Shown: positions 1 through 11,144 of the stretch, piece after piece
Numbering within the stretch: the stretch's first letter is position 1
How the letters are laid out: every line of letters starts with the position of its first letter
Source of the DNA: Wyeomyia smithii
Taxonomy: Eukaryota > Arthropoda > Insecta > Diptera > Culicidae
Length of the DNA stretch: 64,000 nucleotides
Reading direction: 5' to 3'
Assembly (NCBI RefSeq): GCF_029784165.1
Contig: NC_073696.1
Span: 237,258,892-237,322,891 of the forward strand
Made by a program: the position numbers and the translations under genes
Notes under the pieces: generated by a model
Database searches by the model: none
Told to the model about the DNA's origin: nothing
The model's input: the letters and a program-made list of their open reading frames with translations, nothing else

Positions 1-2778
1 CGGCAGTACACAAATTATAGATACTGAAATAGATTCACTTAACGACGACTGTGTTACCCGTTGGTGGGTTGTACTGCGCTATATGGACGGACACAAGTTG
101 TCACGTGTCGCGGATTCAAGACTCCGAAATTGATTATGTCCAACGAACGACACGTAAACTTACGTGCGGTGGCACTTGCTGGTAGCTTTATCTCCGGAAG
201 TTTTCAACATAGGAAATTAACGATATCCGAATAAAGTCTATCAGTAGATTGAAGTATACAACAAGCTATATCCACTAGTAATGGTGCGGCGCCGCTCTGT
301 ATCGCAGCGAATATTCTACTCGGTTATTATTTTTCCAAAAATCACTTAAAAATTTTTCGATTCTCACTTCCACGTAAAATAAAACGCACAAATTGGCCAA
401 CCACACGGAGGAAACACACACACAGCCCCTCTAGCGAGAGAAGCCGATCGCACTAGGAAATATTTTCCTTCCCTTGCTTTGTCTGAGCGGAACTTTTCAC
501 CCAGCGAATTTCGTAATACCAAAAATGGGGGTTTACTGCACTGGCTAATTTGACTTTTTCGACCTTTTCAATTGACTGCAAATTTCCCAAAGCACACTTC
601 AATTCGATTCTGGTACTGGTTTATCGACGGCGTTTCTGTAATCAAGCGCACCTCTTCTCTTTGCACTGTTGAATTATCACTCCAAATTGGCAAAGAAAAT
701 TCCACTAATCTTTCCTACGACTACGACCGTGTCCGTTTGCTGCGGAGTTTGATGGCTGTCCACAACGTCGTCGGTTGACCGACCCGAACAGCCTTTCGTC
801 GTTCCGAGTTCGACTGCGAATGGTGCCCTAAACTAGCAGTAAAAGTTCAACTGTTCATCGCGTGAGAAGAAAAAAACAACAATGTCCCCTCGTTTCACTA
901 GGCAAGCACAAGCAGGGATCTCTCGGAGTGATTCGTGAGAAGAGCCACGCGACTCACTAGGCTGCTACCGGCGCAAAATTCGTCTTTTGCAGGTGGGAAT
1001 AAAACGGAAAAACCCGTGTGAATAATGCGTTCTATACCTGGCACACAAGTGGGCGACATTCGATGCTCTACTATGAAAAACTCACTCGAAACCATGCACC
1101 AGCGATTGCCGTATGCGACGACGATGATGGATCGATAAATTCGTCTCACTAAGAGGTGTATGTTTACCACCCATTCACGACGCAGAGGGTGGTGGACGAC
1201 GGTTCAATGGATGTTGTCGTTTTCCTCGTGTACACTCTGGACGACGAAACTATGCTAACTGAGACAGGAAGAGCGAGTATTCGTAGTTTTTTTTTTTGCT
1301 GCTGTCGAAAATATGGGAGCAAAATGCGAATTCAAATCGTCGTCGATGTCGACGACAACGAATTAACACGTCTCACACACGCCACGAGTCTGCGCATATT
1401 TTCACCCCTTGATTATTATGTACACCGTTCGCGAGAGGGGGCCCGAATTTTTCGAGAATGGTTTCTGTTTTCATCCGTTTGCGGTCGGTATCTGGCGGTG
1501 TATGGGTGAGTTCACCTTGTGTCATACATGCCCGAGGCGCTTTCGTTTGAGTTCATTCTGTCGCTGATAGGTATATCGTTGTATCATCGAGAACAGCCGA
1601 CACACAGCCGAAAAGGGGATGTTATACGGATGCATGCCAGTTGTGCCGGGTAGTGGCGCAAAACGAGGGAACGGGCCCGAAGGGTGCTAAAAGTGGTGAA
1701 TTATAACGTTGCTTTTAATTGTGTGGTACTTTGCGAGGGCAGAACACTAGGGACGCATAGAGAACGCCCTGCGTCGCGGTTAATTTGAACAACACTAACC
1801 GAACAAACCTGGTTCTAATTTTTTTCAGAAACATTTTGCAGTTTTCATAAAACTAAAATTTTATTTTGAAAAAGTGAGCGTTTCAAGCTATTTATTTTTG
1901 TTCTGAGTTCTGGATCGCCGAAATGCGCTTCAAAAGGTCAGAAAAAATCAGCACAAAAAACATAGCAAATTAAGCTCGCAATTCTCAAAATGCGCTGCGA
2001 TATAGTTTATACAATGTTTTTAATTGATTCATTATTACCGAATCAATTCAAGAAGTGTGGAAAGGCCCTGCAAATATAATCCTATAACTTAAATAACAAA
2101 CGATCTACAAAGCTTTCCAAAGAACGGTTACACTGCAGCTCTCTTGCGCGTGTTAGTTTATTCTGAAGTTCATTTATCCTTACACGCTGCACTATCACAC
2201 CTATTGCTCAATGTACAGGGTGATTGCGGTTAATTTTCAACAATTTCCTATCGTACTCTCCTATGAGAAAATTTAAAATTGAAATTGTCTTACTTCTCAT
2301 CTAATTCATCTCCTCCTGTTTTAACAAATTGAAAAAAACTGACAAGTACAAAAAACGGTAATTCATTGCTGCCCAACACCATCCCAGCCTTGACAGCTCA
2401 GCCGGAATATCATCAGAAAAACAAGCTGTTACCGTCGGAAACTACGAACAGTCGAGAAGAAGAAAAAGAAGTATTTTGACAGTCGACTGTGCGTAAAGCG
2501 AATCCATTTGCTTTCATTGACGACGGTACACGCAACACAACACATAAACCGGAAAGGAGGAAGCTAACGAGAGAGAGTACGAGGAAAACGCAGCTGCTGT
2601 AAGTTCTCCTTGATCTCCTGCCTGAAAGGATGTGAACAAAAGAAAGCAGCTAAACGACACGGTCGGTTTATAGGATATTTTAACAGTGCAGTAAGAAAAA
2701 CAGATATAAAGCATGAACTAATAGACGTAGCACTAGATTCGTTTTGAGGCTGAATTTAAACAAAATTAAACTTTCAAC
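1..2778. other. Unassigned non-coding tract
   Basis: I see no convincing gene here. About the first 1.6 kb is richer in GC and CpG than most of the window and shows no relationship to the repeats found elsewhere, so it could be promoter or 5' UTR sequence. Its short open frames, the largest 117 codons at 1156-1509, show no recognisable motif. From about 1800 onward the sequence becomes AT-rich and again shows no recognised element. Confidence 0.4.
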
Positions 2779-3655
2779 ATAGCTATATGAGCCGTTGGTA
2801 CATGTGCCATTTTTACACTTTTTGGGTTTTTCGCATAAATTTGTGCAGAACGCAATAATGTACTAGAATATCCAAAAAAACCGAGATCTGATAACCTAAA
2901 CCAAAGTTATAGCCAAAACAATTTATGGTAATTAATATAACCACCATTTCGTTGAGAGCAACAGTGGTACATGTCCAGTCTATGCATGTTAGATGAATTG
3001 TAAGTCGAAGATCTTAGGATATGAAACAATCATGTCTTCAGCAAAGTTGGTCAAGTGATTGAGTCTTTTCAGATGAAGATCTGTCTGCTTTGAAATTTTA
3101 TCACTAGGTGGCGCTAGTGTACCCGTGACTATTTTGTAACAGAAAGCATTTTACCTATTTCAGTATTAACTCGTATGCTGTTACCAAATACATATACATT
3201 AGCGCCACGAAGAGACAGAATTCCTTAACAAACAGATCATCATTCTATAGTTCTCAATCACTTGGACAACTCTGCTGAAAACGTGAATGTTCTATGTCCC
3301 AAGATTAGAAAGCTATAATGCATCCTTCATGCCTACACTGGACATGTACCACTTTTGCTCTCAACGTTTTCTGGTTGTCATTATTTTTCCCATAGAACAA
3401 AAGTGGTACATGTTTTACCATTGAAGTTTGTGTAAGTTTCTCAACCGGAACCCGTTATGCTTTCATGTACCGTCTTTTGAAACCTTTCCAGCAATGATTC
3501 AGTGCAGTTATATTGGAAAAAATTGTTGAAAATAATTTACTATTTGAGTGTTTTCGTTTATCGCGTCTCCTGAAAAATTTACTTAATGGCACATGTACCA
3601 CTTTTGCTCTCAACGGCTCATATGGCTAACTTAAACGTTAGCCATATAGCTATAT
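2779..3655. repeat. Large fold-back (long inverted repeat) element
   Basis: The left arm, about 2789-3120, is matched in reverse complement by a right arm, about 3197-3619, around a central spacer of roughly 75 bp. The outer ends share GAGCCGTTG / CAACGGCTC and a GTACATGTGCCAT / ATGGCACATGTAC block. Inner blocks such as CAAGTGATTGAG / CTCAATCACTTG pair at matching depth. The right arm is longer because of indels. The 10-mer ATAGCTATAT occurs at 2779-2788 and 3646-3655 and may be a TSD, but it is AT-rich and partly palindromic. There is no coding potential. It is probably a non-autonomous DNA transposon of unknown superfamily. Confidence 0.6.
3619..3646. repeat. Short palindrome at the edge of the fold-back
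   Basis: ATATGGCTAAC and GTTAGCCATAT form a perfect 11-bp inverted repeat around a 6-base loop. It sits directly outside the right fold-back arm and appears to interrupt a TIR-like stretch that is continuous on the left side. Confidence 0.6.
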
Positions 3656-4189
3656 AATTTTTGAAAAATTTGTTGTTTTAAGAAAATTGCAAATTAGTAA
3701 TTGCCACTAATAAAGAATAAAATGCAAACCTAACTTTATATCACCCAAATAAAATAATTATAATTCATTGCAGAATCAAAATTTGTATATAAATTATCGG
3801 CAAATCGAAAAAAATGTAATTCGAACACATTTTCACAGAAAAAGAAAATTAGAAAGAAAACTAAAAAACATGTCGCTAACGTTTGAAATAATTATACAAT
3901 GTACGCTTAGGAATGCGGAACAAAACATAATTTAAAATATAAAAAAAATATCCTCAAATTTTGCAAAAAAAATTTTAGGGGAAGGGGGATTTCAGAACGT
4001 TCAATATGCTTTCCCCCTTCCCCTAATATCAAGCAACGCTGAACAACCTGACCCCCCTCAAAATTTTCAATTTCGAGCCAACATCGTAGTAACGTAACTG
4101 TCTCTACTACCCCCCCTCCCTCCCCTCTATGTAACAATAAGTAACGCAGACTCAAACCGCTCCCCCCCCCCCTTTCATGCCTTACATCA
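3656..4189. other. AT-rich tract with C-rich dispersed repeat
   Basis: No gene was seen. At 3960-4180 several runs of C or G and a TATGTAACAATAAGTAACGC-like phrase resemble sequence at about 28.93-29.00 kb and 29.69-29.75 kb, so this is a degenerate copy of the repeat family described there. Confidence 0.4.
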
Positions 4190-4905
4190 TTTGTGTACGA
4201 CGCCTTATTCGCGCAGTGCTCGTTTTAATCGCTTCAATTGAAGTCAATACTGTTCCCCGGTGATGCTATCGTTCGGTTTAAATAGCTCATAATGAACAAC
4301 ATCGACCTAGTTCTCCCAAATACACACTAGAGTCTTTGCAGCGTCTATATTTGGTCGGGTTGATGACGTAGAAGCTTGACCGTGCTGTTCCCATAACTTT
4401 CCTTTCTTTGGGTTGTTGTAATTTTTCATCACTCTTCTAGATGCGATGAAGAAAACCCTTCCTTTTTTCTATTTCAGTAGTAAAAATACGTAGGCGAAAA
4501 TACGACGCTCAACATCCCTTGGCTTCAAATCATAAGGAACTAAAGTTCCTTGTTTGTGGATCATTGTAAGCAAAGCAGGTAAATAGCTTAGAAATGGCAT
4601 AACGGGTAACTCCTAATATCGAAGCAAGCTGTTCCTGCGTTTGGCATGGATCTTCATCGAGCAATTCCTCTAATTTGGTCTTTGAAGGTTATTTACTTTT
4701 CTTCATGCGGACAGTTGTGAACATCGAAATTACCGTCTTTAGGGCGACAGAACCAATCACGGCGCGTTGTTTTTTAGAGCAGCTTTCCTGTGAACATTTT
4801 TTTGTACTCTCGATGCGCTTCAGTTGCCGTTTTATTTGAATGAAATGAGAAAAGTAACACTTGCCGCGAAAGACGATTATTTGGCTCAAATAAGACATTT
4901 TCACA
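4190..4905 (-). pseudogene. Degenerate mariner transposase relic
   Basis: Read on the minus strand through several stops and frameshifts, the translation follows the mariner-family transposase. An N-terminal helix-turn-helix region resembles FSHFIQIKRQ. A DEDPCQTQEQLASILGV-like segment follows, then a Q-K-Q-G-T-L-V-P-Y-D-L-K-P-R-D-V-E-R-R stretch, then the first catalytic-site neighbourhood (HRI-stop-KSDEK), and a VVHYELFKP-like segment near 4300. The later catalytic aspartates were not found, so the 3' part of the gene is missing. No intact frame exceeds about 70 codons. It encodes no working enzyme. I call the family on motif order, not on a database match. Confidence 0.7.
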
Positions 4906-5404
4906 CGGCTATAACCTGTCGAAGAAAACCATCATTTTCATCATTCTGAAGATTTCGTTTCCAATTTTCCTGCATATCGTGTGAATAGTTTACACATTTT
5001 TACTGATTGCTTTTTTTGAACTGCTGGAAATATTTTACAATAACTAACATTGCTTCTGGGATGTACGGTTTATGAGTTACAGTTTTTTGAGGCAGTAAAT
5101 CAGAAAAAAATGTTCAAATCATTCGAAAAAATAGTGGTTTCATTAATATTGGTCCTTGGGTAATTTGGGTAAATTTGGGACCCTTCACGATATAACGTAT
5201 GATAGTAAAACAATAAAAAAAGAAATAGTAATAATCTGGTTGGTACTTTACATGCGCTTTAGTTTAGAAGTTGTTAAATAAATGCTTTGTTTCAGAACTA
5301 CATGCTTTATCGAACGAATATTTGCTGTATTATATTTATTACTAACCAATTATTTACTAAATCGTGCTATCTGACTGCGAAGTAAGATAGAGCGACCTTG
5401 TTAA
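4906..5404. other. Non-coding AT-rich spacer
   Basis: This spacer lies between two mariner relics. I see no gene, and no clear terminal inverted repeats for either relic. Confidence 0.4.
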
Positions 5405-6075
5405 GACCATAGGTATCACAAAGAAACGCGTTGGTCATATCATTCATGACTGTTTACACATCAAAAAGTTGTACACGCGATGAGTGCCGCGTTTTTTAAC
5501 AATTGATCTAAGAGACCACCGTACCAAACTTTCGACGAAACTGGCATTGATTATGTGTAATAGAAATAGGTTTTGTGATTCGTAACAATCCAAATACTAC
5601 ACTCCTGAGTCTAATCGGAAGTCGGTAGAGTGGATATTGCCTCATAAGCGCGGTTCGGAGTGACCAAAAATGCAGCAATCAGCTAGTAAAGTGGGGATCA
5701 GTATTTTTTGAGATTTACAATGCATAATCGATTCAATAATGTACAATAATAATGCTTGTTGATTGTTTTTTTTTCTGACATTGTAAAACAATCAACAAGC
5801 AAGCTCTTTCATCAAGACAACGCTCCTGCCCATTCTACTCGCGATACGACGCATAAATTAAAAGAAATGCTCTATAACTGCCAGATTTAGCTCCAAGTGA
5901 CTATTTCCTATTTCTCTAGTAAGCGGTGTGACTCGAAAAAAGAAAAAAAGTTGGAGACAAATGACAATTTGGAAAGACTTGACGCGCAGGACTATTAAAC
6001 TGGCATCGAAATGCTGAACTACCACTACAAAAAATCAGAAAGGTTGTATGCAAAGCCGCATGGGTGACATAAAAT
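5405..6075 (+). pseudogene. Second degenerate mariner transposase relic
   Basis: The plus-strand conceptual translation, with stops, follows a mariner transposase from its middle to its end. It starts with a VGHIIHDCLHIKKLYTRW-like segment near 5430 and a HYTPESNR-type motif near 5595 that follows the first catalytic Asp region. FHQDNAPAHS, with the second catalytic Asp, lies near 5810, and an APSDYFLF-like motif, with the third Asp, near 5895. The end resembles the usual terminal RY-N-C-I segment. It is oriented opposite to the relic at 4190-4905 and covers a different part of the protein. Both contain the region around the first Asp and differ there, so they come from different mariner lineages. 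Confidence 0.72.
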
Positions 6076-6313
6076 TACATTAAGCTGTTTGTCACATTAC
6101 TTCGAAAGTGCTAAGTTAGAAGCAAACTTCTCGTTTACCGTATGACTACGTCTTAAGCAGGTATTAAACGAAGTAAATATTCGCTATTTTTTAATACAGA
6201 TTTTATTTTGTGCAAATAAAAATCGTACCAAAAATAGCAAATATTTGCGTCGTCTAATACCTGCTTTACATTAGCATGCTGTGGAAACTGAAACGAAAAT
6301 ATGCTCTCTTATA

Positions 6314-6477
6314 CAGTCGAATCCCTCTATTACGACAATTTATATAGCGACAAATCTCTCTATTGCGACATTCTCAATGATCTCTTCTGCTCTATATTAA
6401 TAAAAAATATTCGTTTTATTGCGACATTTCTCTATAACGACGGTCCCTTGCGATGTCGTTATAAAGCGATTCAACTG
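6314..6477. mobile_element. pogo/Tigger-type MITE, 164 bp
   Basis: The left end CAGTCGAATCCCTCTATTAC is matched in reverse complement by the right end, which reads GTCGTTATAAAGCGATTCAA then CTG. TA dinucleotides flank both ends (6312-6313 and 6478-6479). CAGT...-TATAACGACA-like TIRs with a TA TSD are typical of pogo/Tigger elements of the Tc1/mariner superfamily. The interior repeats GCGACA phrases and has no open frame, so the element is non-autonomous. Confidence 0.78.
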
Positions 6478-6523
6478 TAATGCATATTATGTCATGTGAC
6501 GGATTTTTACTCCAGTGGAAATT

Positions 6524-6760
6524 TTTGGTTTCCAATGCATTTCCTTCGTTTTTGCAGCGATTGATTGGAAAAGCATCTATGCATCCGTCCAAATACTGAA
6601 AATTATGATTTTATGATTCGAACGATTGTACTATTTAAAGTTGTCAAATCTAGTTGAAACGCTATATAAAAGCCTGCTTCTGCTCAAACCTATCATATTA
6701 CTAGTGGATGGTGACTAGGACAGTCCTAACTAAGCAGCAGCAGTAGTGGCAGTAGATAGC
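6524..6760 (+). promoter_or_regulatory. Dispersed promoter-like repeat, copy 1 (TATA + initiator)
   Basis: The segment contains ATTGG (inverted CCAAT) motifs near 6571, a strong TATATAAAAG at 6663-6672 and, about 27 bases downstream, a TATCATATTACTAG stretch that fits an arthropod initiator. A recognisably related sequence recurs at 43700-43960. It keeps the CTAGTTGAAAC upstream block, the TCATTACACTAGTGGAT cap-like block and the following GTCCTAA phrase and CAG-rich leader. Conservation of exactly the core-promoter blocks suggests the 5' end of a transcribed repeat or a pseudogene promoter. No coding sequence that I recognise follows. Confidence 0.4.
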
Positions 6761-7783
6761 AGCAGCGTGTATCAGTAACAATATTGGCAGCGCTATGGTA
6801 GATGCAACGGCACTTCCTTTAATGAAAAATTGCATTTGTGCGGTAGTCGTAGCCGTAACGACAGGCTGCAGCGGTGGTGGTTGCGGTAGCATCAATTTAG
6901 TAGTAAGTGCAGCGGTACTTTCTTTTGTAATAAGCTGCCCTTGAGCAGGAGCGGCATAATCAGCGTTAGGTGCATTGGGCAGCAACTTCCTCCAAGGAAA
7001 AGCTCTACCGTATTTTTTCAACAACACAAGTGTCAATCAACATTTCTGCCAACTATCCGATTTCGGTATGAAAAACGGCCTTTCACTTTGTTATCAGAGT
7101 GCCTCCTAGAGATTTGGAAATATTATTTGAATCAAAATGTTTATAAGATTTTAAAATATCTTTCTCCCAAATCGGTAGCACTTCAACTTCTCTTTTGCAC
7201 AAAATTTTAAATGATATTCAGTACAAGTAATGTAACAAGCAACCTTATGTGTGCGTGGTTGATCGAGGCGTGCTAGGAACGGGACACATTAGTGGAGTGA
7301 TCGGGACACATTTATAGTTCTACGTTAACCTTGCAAACGTGACTTTGCAAACAACCCGTATGTTTTTTTTCAAGTTATGTTATTTCTCCAGTTTTGCAAG
7401 ACGTAGTTTTTTTCCATATGAATAAACGAACAAGCGCAACATGAATTTCATTTCGTGTTAGCAATCAGTAAAACTGGATCGATGAAGCTCTTAACCGCGC
7501 AACAAAATTGTACCGTCTTACGGCTCATTCTCAGCCACTCAGCAGTTTATTATGCTGTTGCGTGTTGCATATTGCACCTGTGCGGCTAAGGGACAAAAAT
7601 TCTGTTCGTGTCGGATGGAAGCAGATATCAGCTAGGCATATTTGGATATGATATCTGTTTGGTTGATTAGTTACTTTTGAAGGGATTTGACGCATGTTTG
7701 TTTGACAGTACACCACTAACGGGGTTTATATTTAAAATACAGCCTCGAGCTCACTTTAGTCAGAAAGACTCTTAGCTCATTTC
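6761..7783. other. Unassigned tract
   Basis: This follows the promoter-like repeat. It has a CAG/GTAG-rich simple stretch to about 6910, then AT-rich DNA. The 111-codon minus-strand frame at 6701-7036 is low-complexity and most likely a shadow of this simple sequence. No gene is supported. Confidence 0.35.
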
Positions 7784-7797
7784 AAATAAGGTAGCAT

Positions 7798-7998
7798 CTC
7801 CCCGACGTAATACTTAACCGTCGTTCCGGGAAGACCAGTGCTGGAGACTGGAGGGTTTTAGTGGGTCGGGACAGGGATCAGTAGGTGCCTGGGCGAGTGT
7901 AACTACCCCAGCATCTCTCCCCTAGTCTCATCCCCACGCCCTGAGTTCTCTTCTCAGGTGTCTGTTTGCAGATTTCCCCGCCACCTTTTTTTAAAAAA
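7798..7998 (+). mobile_element. R1-clade retrotransposon 3' stub with 14-bp TSD
   Basis: About 190 bases match the 3' end of the larger element at 20007-20197 (five substitutions and one indel by eye), both ending CCCCGCCACCTT. It is followed by a T-run and an A-run that act as the 3' tail. The flanking 14-mer AAATAAGGTAGCAT is repeated perfectly at 7784-7797 and 7999-8012, a clear target-site duplication. This is therefore an independent, severely 5'-truncated retrotransposition event with no coding capacity. Confidence 0.88.
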
Positions 7999-8012
7999 AA
8001 ATAAGGTAGCAT

Positions 8013-11000
8013 AGTGGGAGCATGATGTCATCCCCCTGGTTCGAGCTGAAAACAGACTCTTATATAGCCCAAAGAGAGCATTACCGGTTAATAGGGTTTA
8101 ATATCCTATCGATCGTTCTAGAGAAAGCATTCATGAATCGCATGCATGCACGTAACTAAGCTTTTGGTCGAAATCAGAGTTTCAACAAGGCTTGAAATTT
8201 ATCAATAGTACAATAATTCGCATAATCAAACAATTTCCTGCATTTGGGCGAATGAGTAGCTAATTCTTCAATCGATTGCTGCAAGACCGACGAAAATCCG
8301 TCGAAAACTAACCGAATGCTAAGCATTTGAAATTGGACATGATTTCGTCCTCTGTTCAGTTTTACAACGCTTTCATAAAGACGTAGTTCTTCGTCAAATT
8401 ATATCACTCTAGATGAAGATTACACCGAAGAATTAACAATTCTTTTTAAAAAAATATTTTTTATCTGTAAGCCAAAAGCTTTCCAGCACATGTGATAGTT
8501 ACCCATTGGAGTCTTCTGTGTATATCCAAAATCTAATTTGTTCGTCATAGATATGTGTGGTGCTTACTTATTATACCTCATTCTAATTATTGAACGTGGA
8601 GACTCGCAAATTTGCAGAGTTCGCTTTCACAAAAGCGTGGTTTTGAATTTTAATAAAAGAGCATTCGGTGTCAGTGACTTGAGTGTAGATTTTAGGACAG
8701 CAATCAACAGTGGAGCCCGTTAAAATAACCCACATTTATAAATATCTTGTATTCTCGAGCCTTTTTCAAATTGTAGTCCCTTAAATATAAAACTCTGTCC
8801 CTTTTTTGTCAATTTTGCACGAATGCATTCAACTCCAATGCTTTTCACTACCTTCTTGTCTGTGAAAATCATTTGTTCCGACTTGATCGCTAAAGGTGTA
8901 AACGACTAGCAGTCAAAGGGTACGGATAACAAAGGAGCTGATAAGTGTTGACCTTAGTAGAAGTCAAAGTCAATCCAATTAGCTGCTGTTTCGTGCAAAA
9001 GGTCACACTTAATCACAGCACTGGTTTGTTTTTCAAAGTTATTCGAATTAAAATCCTTTTTTTTCGGTCCAACCTTAGAACTTCAAACAGGAGTTTTAAC
9101 ACTCCCAGTAGCAGCAGTTCCAGAAGCTAACGGGTAAAATCATTACTCGAAGCGAAAGGTCGCATGAACCGGCCGGCACACTAGAAAGGTTTCACCGTTT
9201 TGCTGTTAGTCCATTCCAGGCAAACCTATTTGTGCGGGAACACTTGGACTGGAAGTCAAATTGTTTATTTTTAATTTACTTATGACGGTACTGAAACAAC
9301 TCGTTCGTCGTCTGTCGAATAAAACTAAAACCGGTACGAGACACTTTTTCCGCTGTCGAGTATTTGTTATGCATCAAATGATTTGAAGCAGTAGAAACTA
9401 ACTGTTTGCAACGTCGAAAAAAATTAAGGTTTAGAAATACAAATGATTCACTAAACTAAACCATATAAATAGTGAAGTCAACATTTCTTCTGCATGAATA
9501 AACTCACAGTTTGCAGCTGTGGAAGAGACTGCGTAGGAGGAATATCCAAGAAAGATAATTTCTTTGTTCATTGGTAGTTGGTTGACAACTTTTTTTCTCG
9601 AAACACTCATCAAGTAAGTACGAATCATGTCATCGCAGGCAGGCGAATAAAGCGCGGCAGACAAATGAAAGTCAAAAATGAATAATCGAACAATGAATAT
9701 CTGTATGCCACCTACACTCGGTACCAACCCTAAAGTCGTGAGTAAATAAGGGATGTCATATGCTACAGTCTCGCGATAGGTGTGTATGTTTTCGGCACGA
9801 AAGCATACCGGACACAGCGGCAAGTAAAAACATCAATCCACTATCGGCACGGAGTGCAGCGCCAAATTGAATCCCCATTTTATCGTTTGCCGAGCCTGAA
9901 ACTGAATGAAAGTAATAAATGGTTGAGTTATGACAGTTGTTGCAGACCGCGCGCGGCCAGGAATACCATCACGTCACGCAACCCCAGCTATTATGGGCAT
10001 GCTGAACGTGAAAGGCATCGCTGGGAATAGAGAGGTTTCACACCAGCGAATTTAAGCAATTGAAATCTCAAAATAATACTCTAAAGGTCTTCATGAAAAA
10101 GACCACATTTTTTGTAGCTTTATTTCGGAAAATGTGTACTCAAAATTGCACATGTCACATAACTCACAAAGCCTCAAAGACATCTAAGAGAATTTTGCCA
10201 ATCCCACAGATGGGTTTGCGTAGAATCGCTCAATTGGTGGACTCGCGTTCAAGTAGACAAAATGGCACGCGGAGTCTAAGACGACTGTTTGTTGTTTGAA
10301 GATGAAACCTGACACATGAAAATTTTGATTGAGGGGACAGTAGGACGTTTATTGTTACATAAAATGGAGCAAAATTTGGTTACGGAAGAGAATAGGTCAA
10401 TTATGTTTTGCTTCAAACCTCTAAGGTAAGATGTTTTCAAATATCTCAGAGAAGTGAAATTCGCAATAAATAACAAAATAATCACACGTGTTGAAATACT
10501 CACAACCATTAGCAGCAAATCCGACTACACACTTGGAACGTGTTATTTAAGTTTGATATTCCCGCGTAGCTCTTTTTTCACCAGCTAATATTTTGCAAAC
10601 TTTGTCCTTTAGCACACACTGCACTGATTCTCCACGAGCTTTACAACAATTAAGCTAATATTTCCCGTCACTTTTCACTTCGAATAGTTAATTACCCATC
10701 TAACCAACTTGCCAACAACTATTTCCTGTGCCGAAAACACAAACCACAAACCTCAACAAACTTATCGTCAACGTAACTTGTCCTCACGGCACAGTCGCAC
10801 ACGAGGTTGGTGTCAACTTGTAACTAGAGCTCGATGGGAAATGTTTCGTTTCCAACAGCCACTAATTTTAGAGGATGTAGGTTTCTGTTCCTCTTTCACT
10901 ACATTCATCGTAATTAAGCATGCCATCACATTGCGTCATCTCGGGAGCACTTCGCCGTGTTCGCAGCAAACCACCAGGTAAACCGATCAGCCCCCCAGTG

Positions 11001-11144
11001 ACATCATGTGTTTTTAATAATCACTCTTTGTAACACGATACGATTCCGCCTGTAATCATGAGACACACGTGAAGGAAACTGCACAATAGTCGCAATAATA
11101 ACTGCGCTACGGAATCCCATAGGCACAAGTTGTTGCTGACTCAC
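8013..11144. other. Unassigned non-coding tract
   Basis: No gene was recognised in these 3 kb. The longest frame (9431-9823, minus, 130 codons) has no family motif, no splice-site support and a composition like its surroundings, so I do not call it. The part around 8130-8350 has the phrase style of a dispersed repeat but no second copy in this window. Confidence 0.35.

Noticed and set aside
1156..1509. 117-codon plus-strand frame near the left edge
   Set aside because: Starts and stops without context, includes a T-run encoded Phe/Cys stretch and has no family motif.
6524..6760. A histone gene promoter
   Set aside because: TATA, ATTGG and octamer-like motifs are suggestive, but no histone reading frame follows at either copy.
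6701..7036. 111-codon Pro/Thr/Ala-rich minus frame
   Set aside because: Its composition comes from CAG/GTAG-like simple sequence of the promoter-like repeat leader.
9431..9823. 130-codon minus-strand frame
   Set aside because: No recognised motif, no splice signals that join it to anything, and ordinary composition for the region.
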